Part shown: positions 27,740-36,337 of the stretch, in pieces | Layout: each line of letters opens with the position of its first letter | Numbering within the stretch: position 1 is the stretch's first letter | Assembly (NCBI RefSeq): GCF_006345815.1 | Contig: NZ_VCIG01000001.1 | Coordinates: 124,001-188,000, forward strand | Length of the DNA stretch: 64,000 nt | Reading direction: 5' to 3' | Source: Ochrobactrum sp. CGA5 | GTDB lineage: Bacteria > Pseudomonadota > Alphaproteobacteria > Rhizobiales > Rhizobiaceae | Position numbers and translations under genes: made by a program | Notes under the pieces: generated by a model | Databases searched by the model: none | What the model saw: the letters and a program-made list of their open reading frames with translations, nothing else | What the model was told of the DNA's origin: nothing

Positions 27740-28076
27740 CCCCCCCGCGTCGCCAAACCAAGGGCGACCGTTCGTCGCCTCAAGCCCTTAAACCACCGGG
27801 CTCAAGTCCGGAACGCACGGGATGCCTTGGCCGCTGGGCAGGCATTCTGACTGCATATAGGTGAAGAAGAAGGGGGGCGGGGGGATTGCGAAACTCTATT
27901 AAATCAGATGTGGCTGACGTAAATTTCTATTAAAAATTTGGGGTGTCCCTCCGTCCACCTACTTTATTCAAAGCGCGAACGACAATCATTCAGTAGAATT
28001 CAGCGCATTGAGAGTTGCGCAGGAGCGATATTTCGAGTTTAGCTTCGAAGCTTGGCATTGTTGGGGGCAGGGCAGT
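27740..28076 (+). other. Structured, gene-free region with consecutive hairpins and a G-run
   Basis: Three hairpins follow one another: GGCGAC/GTCGCC (27763-27768 with 27774-27779), AGCCC/GGGCT (27783-27787 with 27798-27802), and ATGCC/GGCAT (27822-27826 with 27841-27845). A purine tract with two runs of six G then lies at about 27871-27884. No protein-coding frame fits. The first hairpins could end the 27452-27739 transcript, but none has a U-run. A small RNA is possible. Confidence 0.45.
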
Positions 28077-28295
28077 ATGGAAAGTGATAAATCAGCGGTA
28101 TTGAAGAGACTGGTGAATGTGGTTTACTGGGCTTGTTGCATAGCCGCAGCTGTTCTGATTGCAGTCATGCTGTTGCTTTCAACAAAAGAAGGCGCTGGTC
28201 CGCTTATCGCGGCTGTATTCTGGGGGCCTTTAATCTACGCGGTCGGCTGGTCCATTCGTTACGTTTCGACCGGGATTACTCGCATCGGACCATAA
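28077..28295 (+). CDS. Small hypothetical membrane protein
   Basis: A 72-residue protein, MESDKSAVLKRLVNVVYW..., with two membrane helices (about residues 13-35 and 43-60) joined by a short STKEGAG turn. I chose ATG 28077 behind a G-rich stretch (GGGGGCAGGGCAGT); the frame opens at 28008, but its first 23 residues do not look natural. No family recognised. It may be an orphan membrane cargo gene of the island. Confidence 0.5.
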   Translation: MESDKSAVLKRLVNVVYWACCIAAAVLIAVMLLLSTKEGAGPLIAAVFWGPLIYAVGWSIRYVSTGITRIGP

Positions 28296-28505
28296 ACGTA
28301 TGCCGAACGGCAAACTTCAGGCGTTAGCGTCGCGGCTACAGACGTCGGCGTTGCAAAAATACGTAAATCCGTAACGGACACGCGAATAGCCATTGCTTAT
28401 TGAACTCTCACCAAGCAGGCCGTGGAGGATATCAATAGGACAACGTTCGGCTTGAACGTCGATGCCGCCTCTGCCAGCCTCGTATGATTCCGATGGGTTG
28501 TGTTT

Positions 28506-29039
28506 ATGGATGATCCGAACAAGTCTATATGGGTCCACGACTGGACTGACGAAAAAACACGTGAACGCTATCTTTTTCACGTCCGAGAACACTACGAAAA
28601 ATACAAATCGTACAGAGATGCTTCATTTCAAAACCACGTTGGTTATGCCAAATGGCTCTTAGCGTCCTTGCTAGCGGTACATGGCGGTGCAATCTATGCA
28701 ATCAGCAGCCTACGAGATACTGTCCGTCCAGATCAAATAGACGGACTCATAACTGGTGCGGGATGGAACTTAATTGGAATTGGTTGCACGCTAATCACGG
28801 GTTTCTGCGCTTGGCTCAACTTCCAGTATGCGTGGAGCTCATACGATAAGTGGGCAGATCCAGCGATGTTGTATCGAACTGACCAGTCCCCCAGCTCCAA
28901 GAACAGGGAGAGTAAGACGGATATTATTTCGGCTACACTGTATGCTGGCGCCGGGTTTGGCTTGGCGTCAGCTTTCTGCTTTGCAGCCAGTGCAGCTACA
29001 ATTATTTCCACCCTGAGACTGGCAAAAATTGTGCCCTAA
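28506..29039 (+). CDS. Hypothetical membrane protein, three predicted helices
   Basis: A 177-residue protein. A charged N-terminal region of about 45 residues (DDPNKSIWVHDWTDEKTRERYLFH...) is followed by a hydrophobic helix at WLLASLLAVHGGAIYAIS, a second at GAGWNLIGIGCTLITGFCAWL, and a third pair-like stretch at ATLYAGAGFGLASAFCFAASAATII. I recognise no family. ATG 28506 was chosen; GTG 28500 is in frame. It is the last gene before attR. Island-end membrane genes are sometimes defence effectors, but nothing in the sequence proves that here. Confidence 0.65.
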   Translation: MDDPNKSIWVHDWTDEKTRERYLFHVREHYEKYKSYRDASFQNHVGYAKWLLASLLAVHGGAIYAISSLRDTVRPDQIDGLITGAGWNLIGIGCTLITGFCAWLNFQYAWSSYDKWADPAMLYRTDQSPSSKNRESKTDIISATLYAGAGFGLASAFCFAASAATIISTLRLAKIVP

Positions 29040-29180
29040 TGGGAGCGTTGTGAAAATAGAAGCACATCCAAAGAATTGCCGTTAACGGCTTGTCGTGGAG
29101 TCACTTAGGTGGTACACAAGACTTACAACGGTCCCAAAAGGTTCTTTTGTTTTCAAATGGTTATGATTTGAGATGGAAAA

Positions 29181-29205
29181 TTCAATCCTCTCTCGCAGCA
29201 CCATT
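29181..29205 (+). repeat. attR: 25-bp direct repeat of tRNA-Thr 3' end
   Basis: Identical over 25 bases to 16044-16068, and ends just after the CCA of the tRNA copy. The bases on either side differ from attL, so the repeat is precisely bounded. It marks the right end of the island. Confidence 0.92.
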
Positions 29206-29353
29206 ATTCCCAATAAAATCTGAAAACTTGTTGGCACGTAGGTCCAATAGTGCGCTCCATTATGGAAAGCGCCGAGCTGTGCCAATTTGATATCCATTCG
29301 AGCGGGTGGAATATCATCGGGCCGCTTTTCTTTCGTGACCGGTCTTTTCGATG

Positions 29354-29510
29354 TATACTGTTTATTGAACCGTCAGACTTTGGTCTGATGAACTGGCGTC
29401 ACGAAAATCGGACTGACCCGATGACCGTGCGGAAACCAGAAATTGCGTGCAGGCCGTGTCCTGACCGCTGCCCTTGCTGTCAGGACTGCCTAATCCGCAG
29501 GAGGAGCGTC
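29354..29510 (+). promoter_or_regulatory. Candidate structured 5' leader of the DUF2189 gene
   Basis: A TATACT box (29354-29359) could start a leader of about 145 bases. It contains a 6-bp hairpin TCAGAC-TTTG-GTCTGA (29373-29388). A longer arm follows: GTCCTGAC pairs perfectly with GTCAGGAC (29458-29465 with 29479-29486), extended by AGGC/GCCT and by GCGGA/TCCGC. The AGGAGG ribosome-binding site follows at once, so folding could gate translation. I do not recognise a known riboswitch class. Confidence 0.45.
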
Positions 29511-30323
29511 ATGGCACAGTTTCATGTTATCGCAGGCAGAGACCAATCAGCTTTCTATCCGGAAGTTAAACGCATCCGCATGGCGGATGTTTTGGAGGCC
29601 TTGCGTTTGGGCTTCAACGACTTCTGGGCAAAGCCATCGCATTATGTTTTCCTTTGTCTCATATATCCGCTGGCGGGATTGCTCATCACTTATTGGAGTG
29701 CGAACGCAAACTTATTGCCACTCTTGTTTCCCTTGATGTCAGGCTTTGCCTTGGTCGGGCCAATTGCTGCGTTGCCGCTCTATGAAATGAGCCGACGTCG
29801 TGAGGAGGGGCTGGACCCGTCCTGGAGGCGCGCGCTTGATGTGAGCCATTCTCCGGCATTGCCATCTATCCTGGCCGTTGGTGCTTTTCTCTTCGCAGTT
29901 TTCATCGTCTGGCTGCTGGTGGCCCAAAATCTCTATGTCCACTATTTCGGACCAATGCCGCCCGAGAGCTTCTCGATGTTGATGAACCAGGTATTTTCAA
30001 CGGAAGAAGGACGCAGTCTGATTTTCGCTGGTTGTGGCATTGGCCTGCTATTTGCAATCGTCGTCCTGTGCTCGACGATTGTGGCTTTCCCGATGCTGCT
30101 TGATCAGGATTGCGGTGCGGCGGCGGCAATAGCGACTTCGTTGCGTGTGGTCATGCGCAATCCAGTGGAATCCCTGCTCTGGGCCGTAATCGTGACCGCG
30201 ATGCTCGTCGTCGGCTTTGCCACGATGTTTGCCGGGCTGGCTGTCGCAATACCCATCCTCGGACATGCGACCTGGCATCTGTATCGGAAAACGGTTACGC
30301 ATCCGGCAACAAGGCGCGCCTGA
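29511..30323 (+). CDS. DUF2189 domain-containing membrane protein
   Basis: A 270-residue inner-membrane protein with about six hydrophobic segments. The soluble N-terminus (PEVKRIRMADVLEALRLGFNDFWAKPSHYVFL) is typical of DUF2189, as is LLLPLLFPLMSGFALVGP-like text (LPLLFPLMSGFALVGPIAA). The ATG at 29511 follows CAGGAGGAGCGTC; an open frame back to 29250 is non-coding leader. It lies between the island and the urease operon. Family function is unknown; links to cytochrome c oxidase or membrane assembly have been suggested from context elsewhere, and nothing here tests that. Confidence 0.85.
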   Translation: MAQFHVIAGRDQSAFYPEVKRIRMADVLEALRLGFNDFWAKPSHYVFLCLIYPLAGLLITYWSANANLLPLLFPLMSGFALVGPIAALPLYEMSRRREEGLDPSWRRALDVSHSPALPSILAVGAFLFAVFIVWLLVAQNLYVHYFGPMPPESFSMLMNQVFSTEEGRSLIFAGCGIGLLFAIVVLCSTIVAFPMLLDQDCGAAAAIATSLRVVMRNPVESLLWAVIVTAMLVVGFATMFAGLAVAIPILGHATWHLYRKTVTHPATRRA

Positions 30324-30638
30324 AGCATGTTTCCCAAAAAGGGAGCCGATATTGCGTAGATACAAAGCGATAGATTGTTCCTGACCGGTCAAATCCCTTT
30401 GAAGTAAAGCTTTGACAGGATGATCGGGGTGCTTGATGAAATTTTTCAAACCTTCCAAGATGTGGCGGTATCCCGCCGCACCAGTTCCCCTTGTGCGAAC
30501 GGTCCCGCTTTTGAGCGCATCCCGAAAATTGTGAAACGATTTTTGGACAAGATGCGCCTCAAAACAAACGGCTAGAGTACCGATCTGATTCAATCAGATC
30601 GAAAATCGCTCTGGAAGGGCAATAAGAGATTCGCACGG
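30324..30638 (+). other. Intergenic region upstream of urease, with family 1 repeat
   Basis: About 315 bases. It contains the repeat at 30515-30557 and, nearer ureD, an inverted repeat TCTGATTCAATCAGA (about 30588-30602) that could be an operator or hairpin. I could not pick a convincing -35/-10 pair. The urease promoter is expected here. Confidence 0.5.
30515..30557 (+). repeat. Interspersed 43-bp palindromic repeat (family 1), copy 3
   Basis: It begins GCGCATCCCGAAAATTGTG and ends AAGATGCGC, so the ends are inverted (GCGCAT/ATGCGC). Same length as the copies at 14069 and 48285, in opposite orientation to them. Confidence 0.65.
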
Positions 30639-31478
30639 ATGACAATAAATAACAATAAGTTAGCGGGCCTCTCCTCGCAGCGCGTCAATGGGCTCGGTCG
30701 GCTTTCGATACATTACAAGGACGGACGTTCCCGCATTTCCAGGCTTTACCAGGAAGGCGCGGCCAAGATTCGCATGCCGCATGTTGGAGGCGATCCACTG
30801 GAAGCAATTCTGATCAACACGTCAGGAGGGCTGACCGGTGGTGACCGGCTGCAATGGGATGTGGAGCTTGGCGAAAACGCCTCGGCTGTTATCACCACGC
30901 AAGCCTGTGAGCGAATCTATCGCTCAGGAGGCGGAGAGGCACGCATCGCCACTCGTTTGAAAGCGGCAACAGGCACGCATCTTGCATGGCTTCCACAAGA
31001 AACCATTCTGTTCAATCAATCCGTGTTGTCGCGGACATTGGATATAGAGCTGGAGGAGGGGGCAGAAATACTGGTGGTGGAGGCGACTATATTCGGACGC
31101 CTTGCGATGGGTGAGCGCGTTGACGAGGCAAAGTTCAGCGATCGTTGGCGCGTGCGGCTCGGCGGGCGGCTTGTGCATGCAGAAGAATTCAGGCTTGGTC
31201 CAGGCGTTGGAGCCGAATTGCAAGCCCGTCCGGTGACCAATGGGGCTTTTGCCGTCGCCAGCGTGCTTTTGATTTCAGGGGACGCCGGGAAACATCTGGA
31301 TGCTGCCCGGCAGATCACAGGAGAGGAGGGGGGCGCCAGTTTCTGGCAGGTTGGCGCCGCGAGCAAGTTGATGGTGCGTTTATACGCGGAGGATGGTTAT
31401 ACCTTGCGCAGACGTCTGGGGCCACTGCTTGTCCTGCTTAATGGCAAGGCAGGCCTGCCTAAAGTTTGGACATTTTAA
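30639..31478 (+). CDS. ureD: Urease accessory protein UreD
   Basis: A 279-residue accessory protein, UreH/UreD family, which with UreF and UreG loads nickel onto the urease apoenzyme. Conserved segments are [29 protein letters not shown] and [20 protein letters not shown]. The length is normal. It starts the operon ureD-A-(hupE/ureJ)-B-C-E-F-G on one strand with short gaps. The ATG at 30639 lies behind a weak AAGAGAT. Confidence 0.95.
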   Translation: MTINNNKLAGLSSQRVNGLGRLSIHYKDGRSRISRLYQEGAAKIRMPHVGGDPLEAILINTSGGLTGGDRLQWDVELGENASAVITTQACERIYRSGGGEARIATRLKAATGTHLAWLPQETILFNQSVLSRTLDIELEEGAEILVVEATIFGRLAMGERVDEAKFSDRWRVRLGGRLVHAEEFRLGPGVGAELQARPVTNGAFAVASVLLISGDAGKHLDAARQITGEEGGASFWQVGAASKLMVRLYAEDGYTLRRRLGPLLVLLNGKAGLPKVWTF

Positions 31479-31554
31479 GTGCGCGGCAGTCCTGCCGCTT
31501 TTAACACCAGCGGAATGATTACCGCTTTGAAGACATGAAGTTTGGAATGAAGTC

Positions 31555-31857
31555 ATGAATTTGACGCCTAGGGAAAAAGACAAGCTTTTGATCGCCATGG
31601 CTGCCATGGTTGCCCGTCGCCGTCTGGAGCGCGGAGTGAAACTCAACCACCCGGAAACTATCGCACTGATCAGCGATTTTGTCGTTGAAGGCGCCCGCGA
31701 TGGACGAACGGTTGTAGATCTCATGGAAGCGGGCGCCCATGTCGTCACCCGCGAACAGGTGATGGAAGGTGTGGCCGAGATGATCCACGACATTCAGGTC
31801 GAAGCGACGTTCCCCGATGGTACGAAGCTCGTCACGGTTCACGAGCCAATCCGCTGA
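31555..31857 (+). CDS. ureA: Urease gamma subunit
   Basis: A 100-residue structural subunit, the normal length. It begins [27 protein letters not shown], with later [20 protein letters not shown] and [18 protein letters not shown], all hallmark UreA text. It assembles with UreB and UreC as a trimer of heterotrimers. Unlike most operons, a membrane-protein gene intervenes before ureB. Confidence 0.97.
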   Translation: MNLTPREKDKLLIAMAAMVARRRLERGVKLNHPETIALISDFVVEGARDGRTVVDLMEAGAHVVTREQVMEGVAEMIHDIQVEATFPDGTKLVTVHEPIR

Positions 31858-31902
31858 TTTTCCGGTTTGCCGAGGCGAACTTGCTTTTTGAAAGGTACGA
31901 TA

Positions 31903-32490
31903 ATGAAGAAGATTACGGTCCTTGCCGCGGTAGCGATGGCGCTCACCGCAAGCCCTGCCTTTGCTCATCTCAATCCGGCTGAACACGGCTCGTTTGCGGC
32001 GGGCTTCACACATCCGCTTTCGGGTGTGGACCATATTCTGGCGATGGTTGCGGTTGGGCTTTGGGCAGCGATGCTGGGCGGGCGGGCTTTTTTCCTTGTG
32101 CCAGCAGCGTTTGTCGGCGTGATGTTGCTCGGCTTTGTGGCCGCACTTCTGGGTATGTCTCTGCCCTTCGTTGAACCGGTCATTCTGGCTTCGGTTGTCG
32201 TGCTGGGGCTCATGGTGGCGCTCGCTCTCCCTGTCTCTCCGGTTGTTGGTGCGCTTATCGCCGGATTCTTCGCATTTTTTCACGGACATGCTCACGGTGG
32301 AGAAATCGGAAGCGCAACTTTCCTTTCCTATGCGGCTGGATTCGCGCTTGCGACCGCATTGCTACATGCCGCTGGCATGGGGGTCGGCCTTGGTGCGGGC
32401 CGCCTTATGGCGGGCAAGACGGGTCGTTTCGCCATGCGTGTTGCCGGTGGCGCCACGGCGCTTGGCGGCCTGATGCTGATGGCCGGGTGA
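31903..32490 (+). CDS. HupE/UreJ-family membrane protein
   Basis: A 195-residue protein with a signal peptide ([21 protein letters not shown]) and about six membrane helices. The family's His motifs are visible in [12 protein letters not shown] and [10 protein letters not shown]. HupE/UreJ proteins are nickel (or cobalt) permeases or metal diffusion facilitators tied to hydrogenase or urease genes. ATG 31903 follows GAAAGGTACGAT; the frame is open earlier, but the signal peptide fixes the start. It lies between ureA and ureB, so nickel supply is co-expressed with the enzyme. Confidence 0.92.
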   Translation: MKKITVLAAVAMALTASPAFAHLNPAEHGSFAAGFTHPLSGVDHILAMVAVGLWAAMLGGRAFFLVPAAFVGVMLLGFVAALLGMSLPFVEPVILASVVVLGLMVALALPVSPVVGALIAGFFAFFHGHAHGGEIGSATFLSYAAGFALATALLHAAGMGVGLGAGRLMAGKTGRFAMRVAGGATALGGLMLMAG

Positions 32491-32498
32491 GGTGTGAC

Positions 32499-32804
32499 AT
32501 GATCCCCGGCGAAATTATTACGCAGGACGGCGATATAGAACTCAACCAAGGACAACCGACCATCACGATCAAGGTCGCCAATACCGGCGACCGCCCGATT
32601 CAGGTTGGCAGCCATTTTCATTTCTACGAGGTGAATGCAGCGCTTTCCTTTGATCGTGAAAAGGCGCTTGGGCAGCGGCTGGACATTGCGGCGGGCACCG
32701 CCGTGCGCTTCGAACCCGGTCAGGAACGCGACGTGACATTGATTCCCGTGGGCGGCAGACGTGAGATCTATGGATTTCGTCAGATGGTCATGGGCAAGCT
32801 TTAG
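32499..32804 (+). CDS. ureB: Urease beta subunit
   Basis: A 101-residue structural subunit. [16 protein letters not shown] is the family N-terminus; [18 protein letters not shown] and [20 protein letters not shown] are conserved. I chose ATG 32499, 6 bases after GAGGTG; a GTG at 32487 overlaps the previous gene. It packs against UreC near the active-site flap. Confidence 0.97.
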   Translation: MIPGEIITQDGDIELNQGQPTITIKVANTGDRPIQVGSHFHFYEVNAALSFDREKALGQRLDIAAGTAVRFEPGQERDVTLIPVGGRREIYGFRQMVMGKL

Positions 32805-32825
32805 AACGGGTGACGGAGATATTTC

Positions 32826-34538
32826 ATGCCAGCCAGAATTAGTCGCGCCACCTATGCGCAGATGTTCGGTCCCACTGTTGGCGACAGGGTGCGCCTTGCC
32901 GATACGGAACTTTTTATCGAGGTCGAACGCGATCTTACCACCTATGGTGAAGAGGTGAAGTTCGGTGGAGGGAAAGTTATCCGGGACGGTATGGGGCAAA
33001 GCCAATTGTCCCGCGCCGATGGCGCTATGGACACGGTTATCACCAATGCCCTGATCCTCGACCACACCGGTATCTACAAAGCCGATGTGGGACTGCGCGA
33101 CGGGCGCATTGCCCTTATCGGCAAGGCGGGCAACCCCGACACGCAGCCGGGGGTCTCGATCATCATCGGCCCTGGTACGGAAATCATCGCCGGTGAGGGC
33201 AAGATCCTCACCGCGGGTGGTGTCGATACGCATATCCATTTCATCTCGCCGCAACAGGTGGATGAGGCACTCAATGCGGGTATCACCTGCATGGTGGGTG
33301 GCGGCACCGGGCCTGCGCATGGCACACTTGCAACCACATGCACGCCCGGTCCCTGGCATATTGCGCGGCTGATCCAGTCGTTTGACGGTCTGCCGATGAA
33401 CATAGGCGTGTTCGGCAAGGGAAACGCTTCGCTGCCGGGCGCGCTGGAGGAAATGGTCCGTGCAGGTGCGTGCGGCCTGAAACTGCATGAGGACTGGGGG
33501 TCGACTCCCGCCGCCATCGACAATTGTCTTTCGGTTGCGGATCGGTTCGATGTTCAGGTCGCGATCCACACCGATACGTTGAATGAAGGCGGCTTCGTTG
33601 AAGATACGCTGAATGCATTCAAGGGGCGCACGATCCATTCCTTCCATACCGAAGGTGCGGGCGGTGGCCACGCGCCAGATATTATTCGCGTCTGCCAATA
33701 CCCGAATGTGTTGCCGGCTTCGACAAATCCGACCAGGCCTTACACGGTCAATACGATTGCAGAGCATCTCGATATGCTGATGGTGTGCCATCATCTGTCC
33801 CCGGCAATCCCGGAAGATATTGCCTTTGCCGAAAGCCGCATCAGGAAGGAAACCATCGCTGCGGAAGACATCCTCCACGATATGGGAGCGTTCTCCATCA
33901 TTTCCTCCGACAGTCAGGCGATGGGCCGTGTCGGCGAAATGATCATTCGCTGCTGGCAAACGGCAGACAAGATGAAGAAGCAGCGCGGCAGTCTTCCAGA
34001 CGACAAGCCGGGCAATGACAACTACCGCGCCCGGCGTTATATCGCGAAGTACACGATCAACCCTGCCATCGCCCATGGCATGGCGCATGAGATCGGTTCT
34101 GTGGAAGTGGGTAAACGCGCTGATCTGGTGCTGTGGAACCCTGCATTCTTCGGCGTCAAGCCAGACATGGTGTTGCTCGGCGGCTGGATCGCGACCGCAC
34201 CGATGGGTGATCCGAACGGTTCGATTCCAACGCCGCAGCCGATGCATTACCGTCCGATGTTCGGCTCGTTTGGGAAAGCCCGCACCAATACGTCCATTAC
34301 CTTTGTTTCGCAGGCTGCGATGGATGAAGGGCTTCGAGAGAAGATTGGGGTCGACAAGCAGATGATTGCAGTGGCCAATACCAGAGGCGGTATCGGCAAA
34401 CATTCCATGATCCTCAACAATGCGATGCCGCAAATGGAAGTTGACCCGGAAACCTATGAGGTGCGAGCCGATGGTGAACTGCTCACCTGCGAGCCTGTTG
34501 ACGTCGTGCCAATGGCGCAACGCTACTTCATGTTTTGA
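32826..34538 (+). CDS. ureC: Urease alpha (catalytic) subunit
   Basis: A 570-residue amidohydrolase that hydrolyses urea to ammonia and carbamate at a dinickel centre. Nickel ligands are in [12 protein letters not shown] (two His), the carbamylated Lys in [10 protein letters not shown], His residues in [11 protein letters not shown] and [15 protein letters not shown], and the Asp of [11 protein letters not shown]. The flap carries the Cys-His MVCHHLSP. All expected residues are present and the length is normal. Activity needs UreDEFG, encoded around it. Confidence 0.98.
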   Translation: MPARISRATYAQMFGPTVGDRVRLADTELFIEVERDLTTYGEEVKFGGGKVIRDGMGQSQLSRADGAMDTVITNALILDHTGIYKADVGLRDGRIALIGKAGNPDTQPGVSIIIGPGTEIIAGEGKILTAGGVDTHIHFISPQQVDEALNAGITCMVGGGTGPAHGTLATTCTPGPWHIARLIQSFDGLPMNIGVFGKGNASLPGALEEMVRAGACGLKLHEDWGSTPAAIDNCLSVADRFDVQVAIHTDTLNEGGFVEDTLNAFKGRTIHSFHTEGAGGGHAPDIIRVCQYPNVLPASTNPTRPYTVNTIAEHLDMLMVCHHLSPAIPEDIAFAESRIRKETIAAEDILHDMGAFSIISSDSQAMGRVGEMIIRCWQTADKMKKQRGSLPDDKPGNDNYRARRYIAKYTINPAIAHGMAHEIGSVEVGKRADLVLWNPAFFGVKPDMVLLGGWIATAPMGDPNGSIPTPQPMHYRPMFGSFGKARTNTSITFVSQAAMDEGLREKIGVDKQMIAVANTRGGIGKHSMILNNAMPQMEVDPETYEVRADGELLTCEPVDVVPMAQRYFMF

Positions 34539-34555
34539 GCTTGAAAGGCGAACAA

Positions 34556-35062
34556 ATGTTTCGTGCTACTGCCATTCTTCGTGCAGATAAGGTGATCGAT
34601 GCCGTGCCTGCGGGCCACGCCGTTCTCGAACGCGATGAACGTCATTTGCGGCGCAAGGCCATTGCTCTGGAAGGCGGCGAGAAGGTGCTCGTCGATTTTG
34701 CAGAGCCAATTGTGCTCGAACACGGCGACAGGCTTATCCTCGATGACGGACGCGAGATCGAAATCCGTGCCGCCAGCGAGGAACTTTACGAAATTCGTGG
34801 ACGCGATCCGCTGCACATAGCTGAGCTTGCCTGGCATATCGGCAATCGGCATCTTTCAGCTCAGATCGAGAATGATCGTATCTTCATTCTGCGGGACCAT
34901 GTCATAAAGGCTATGCTTGAGGGGTTGGGGGCGACGGTTACAGATGTAACGGCAATTTTCAGTCCCCTGCGCGGTGCTTATTCCGGTGCTCATTCGCATC
35001 ATGACCATCATCATGGTCATCACGAACACGACCATGAACATCATCACCACCACCACGACTGA
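34556..35062 (+). CDS. ureE: Urease accessory metallochaperone UreE
   Basis: A 168-residue nickel chaperone. The N-terminal peptide-binding domain (about 1-75) and metal-binding domain ([14 protein letters not shown], with its conserved His, about 90-140) are followed by a C-terminal tail with about 20 His, as in Klebsiella UreE. ATG 34556 behind AAAGGCGA was chosen; a TTG 21 bases earlier is less likely. The His-rich tail overlaps the start of ureF in another frame. Confidence 0.95.
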   Translation: MFRATAILRADKVIDAVPAGHAVLERDERHLRRKAIALEGGEKVLVDFAEPIVLEHGDRLILDDGREIEIRAASEELYEIRGRDPLHIAELAWHIGNRHLSAQIENDRIFILRDHVIKAMLEGLGATVTDVTAIFSPLRGAYSGAHSHHDHHHGHHEHDHEHHHHHHD

Positions 35063-35720
35063 TACCACCACTGCTTTGCTGCGGTTGATGGCGTGGCTGT
35101 CGCCCGTCTTTCCGGTGGGGTCGTTCAGTTACAGCCATGGACTGGAGCGGGCGGTCCATGACGGCCTTGTCACGGACATGGCCACGATGAGCGATTGGCT
35201 GCGCTGGATTGTGACGCGTGGCTCCGGTTGGAACGATGTCGTGCTTTGCGCTGAAAGCTGGCGGCGTGGGGTTGCCGAAGGCGATCTTGTTGAAATTGCG
35301 GAACTGGCCGAAGCACTGGCGGGCTCGCGCGAACGCCATATGGAGACGATGCTGCAAGGCGAGGCATTTCGGGTTGCGGCCCGAAGCTGGCCCAGCTCCG
35401 TCTTCGACCGCCTGCCAGTCGATTGTCCCTATCCGGTGGCAGTCGGTGCTATAGCGGGCGGCAACGGAATATCGCTTGGATTGACACTCGCCGCCTTTCT
35501 GCAAGCCTTCTGTATCAATCTTTTGCAGGCATCCATCCGTCTTTCGGTCATGGGGCAGAACGGCGTGACTGCGACAATGGCGGACCTGGAACCCGTTCTC
35601 GCGGAAACAGCGGCGCGAACAGAAAAAACTTCATTGAGTGACCTTGGTTCCGCGACTTGCATCAGCGACATCATGGCCATGAAACACGAAACCCAACATT
35701 CAAGGCTTTTTCGCACATGA
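35034..35720 (+). CDS. ureF: Urease accessory protein UreF
   Basis: A 228-residue accessory protein that acts with UreD and UreG in GTP-dependent nickel insertion. Hallmarks are [34 protein letters not shown] and [15 protein letters not shown]. The start is uncertain: in-frame ATGs occur at 34974, 35001, 35013 and 35034. I chose 35034 because upstream codons only mirror the UreE His tail and because 228 residues fits the family. The first residues are an odd Thr-rich run produced by the frame-shifted His codons. Confidence 0.92.
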   Translation: MNIITTTTTDTTTALLRLMAWLSPVFPVGSFSYSHGLERAVHDGLVTDMATMSDWLRWIVTRGSGWNDVVLCAESWRRGVAEGDLVEIAELAEALAGSRERHMETMLQGEAFRVAARSWPSSVFDRLPVDCPYPVAVGAIAGGNGISLGLTLAAFLQAFCINLLQASIRLSVMGQNGVTATMADLEPVLAETAARTEKTSLSDLGSATCISDIMAMKHETQHSRLFRT

Positions 35721-36337
35721 CACAGAAAAACGGACCCTTGCGTATAGGCATCGGTGGACCGGTGGGATCGGGAAAGACGACGCTGACCGAAAAGCTTTGC
35801 AAAGCGCTGCGTGATAAATACTCGGTCGCCGTGATTACCAATGATATCTACACGCAGGAGGACGCCCTTATTCTCGCACGTCGTCAGGCCTTGTCAGAAG
35901 ACCGGATAATGGGTGTCGAAACGGGCGGATGCCCGCATACGGCAATCCGAGAAGATGCCTCCATCAATCTGCAGGCGATTGCCGAAATGAACCGGCGATT
36001 TCCCGATCTGGACATTGTCTTCATTGAATCCGGTGGCGACAATCTCGCTGCCACCTTCTCGCCAGATCTGGCGGATCTGACGCTTTATGTCATCTCTGTT
36101 TGTCAGGGTGAAGAAATTCCGCGCAAAGGTGGTCCGGGTATCACGCGGTCAGACTTTCTTGTGATTAACAAGAGCGATCTTGCCCCGCACGTTCATGTCG
36201 ATCTCGATATTATGCAAGGCGATGCGGCACGCATGCGTGGCAAGCGTCCTTTCGGCTTCACCGACCTTCATCGGGGCAAGGGGGTAGCGGAAATCATCGA
36301 ATTTATCGTTGAGAATGGCGGGCTGGAATCGCGCTGA
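35717..36337 (+). CDS. ureG: Urease accessory GTPase UreG
   Basis: A 206-residue SIMIBI GTPase. The P-loop is [11 protein letters not shown] (about 13-23), the metal-binding CPH of the family is in [12 protein letters not shown], the Glu-Ser of FIESGGDNL follows, and the guanine motif is NKSDLAP. It powers nickel delivery to UreC. Start ATG overlaps the ureF stop (ATGA). The operon ends here, back to back with the convergent photolyase gene, with no space for a separate terminator. Confidence 0.97.
   Translation: MTQKNGPLRIGIGGPVGSGKTTLTEKLCKALRDKYSVAVITNDIYTQEDALILARRQALSEDRIMGVETGGCPHTAIREDASINLQAIAEMNRRFPDLDIVFIESGGDNLAATFSPDLADLTLYVISVCQGEEIPRKGGPGITRSDFLVINKSDLAPHVHVDLDIMQGDAARMRGKRPFGFTDLHRGKGVAEIIEFIVENGGLESR

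Noticed and set aside
29250-29510. N-terminal extension of the DUF2189 protein (87 codons)
   Set aside because: The extension has no hydrophobic or family features and covers hairpins of a likely leader; ATG 29511 follows AGGAGG and begins the conserved part.
32328-34520. 730-codon minus-strand open frame
   Set aside because: It lies opposite ureJ-like, ureB and ureC and arises from their codon bias; its protein is His/Arg-rich with no recognisable domain.
34990-35062. CAT/CAC-rich tandem-like repeat suggestive of a microsatellite or CRISPR-like array
   Set aside because: It encodes the His-rich tail of UreE, a known family feature. No CRISPR repeat-spacer array was seen anywhere in the window.
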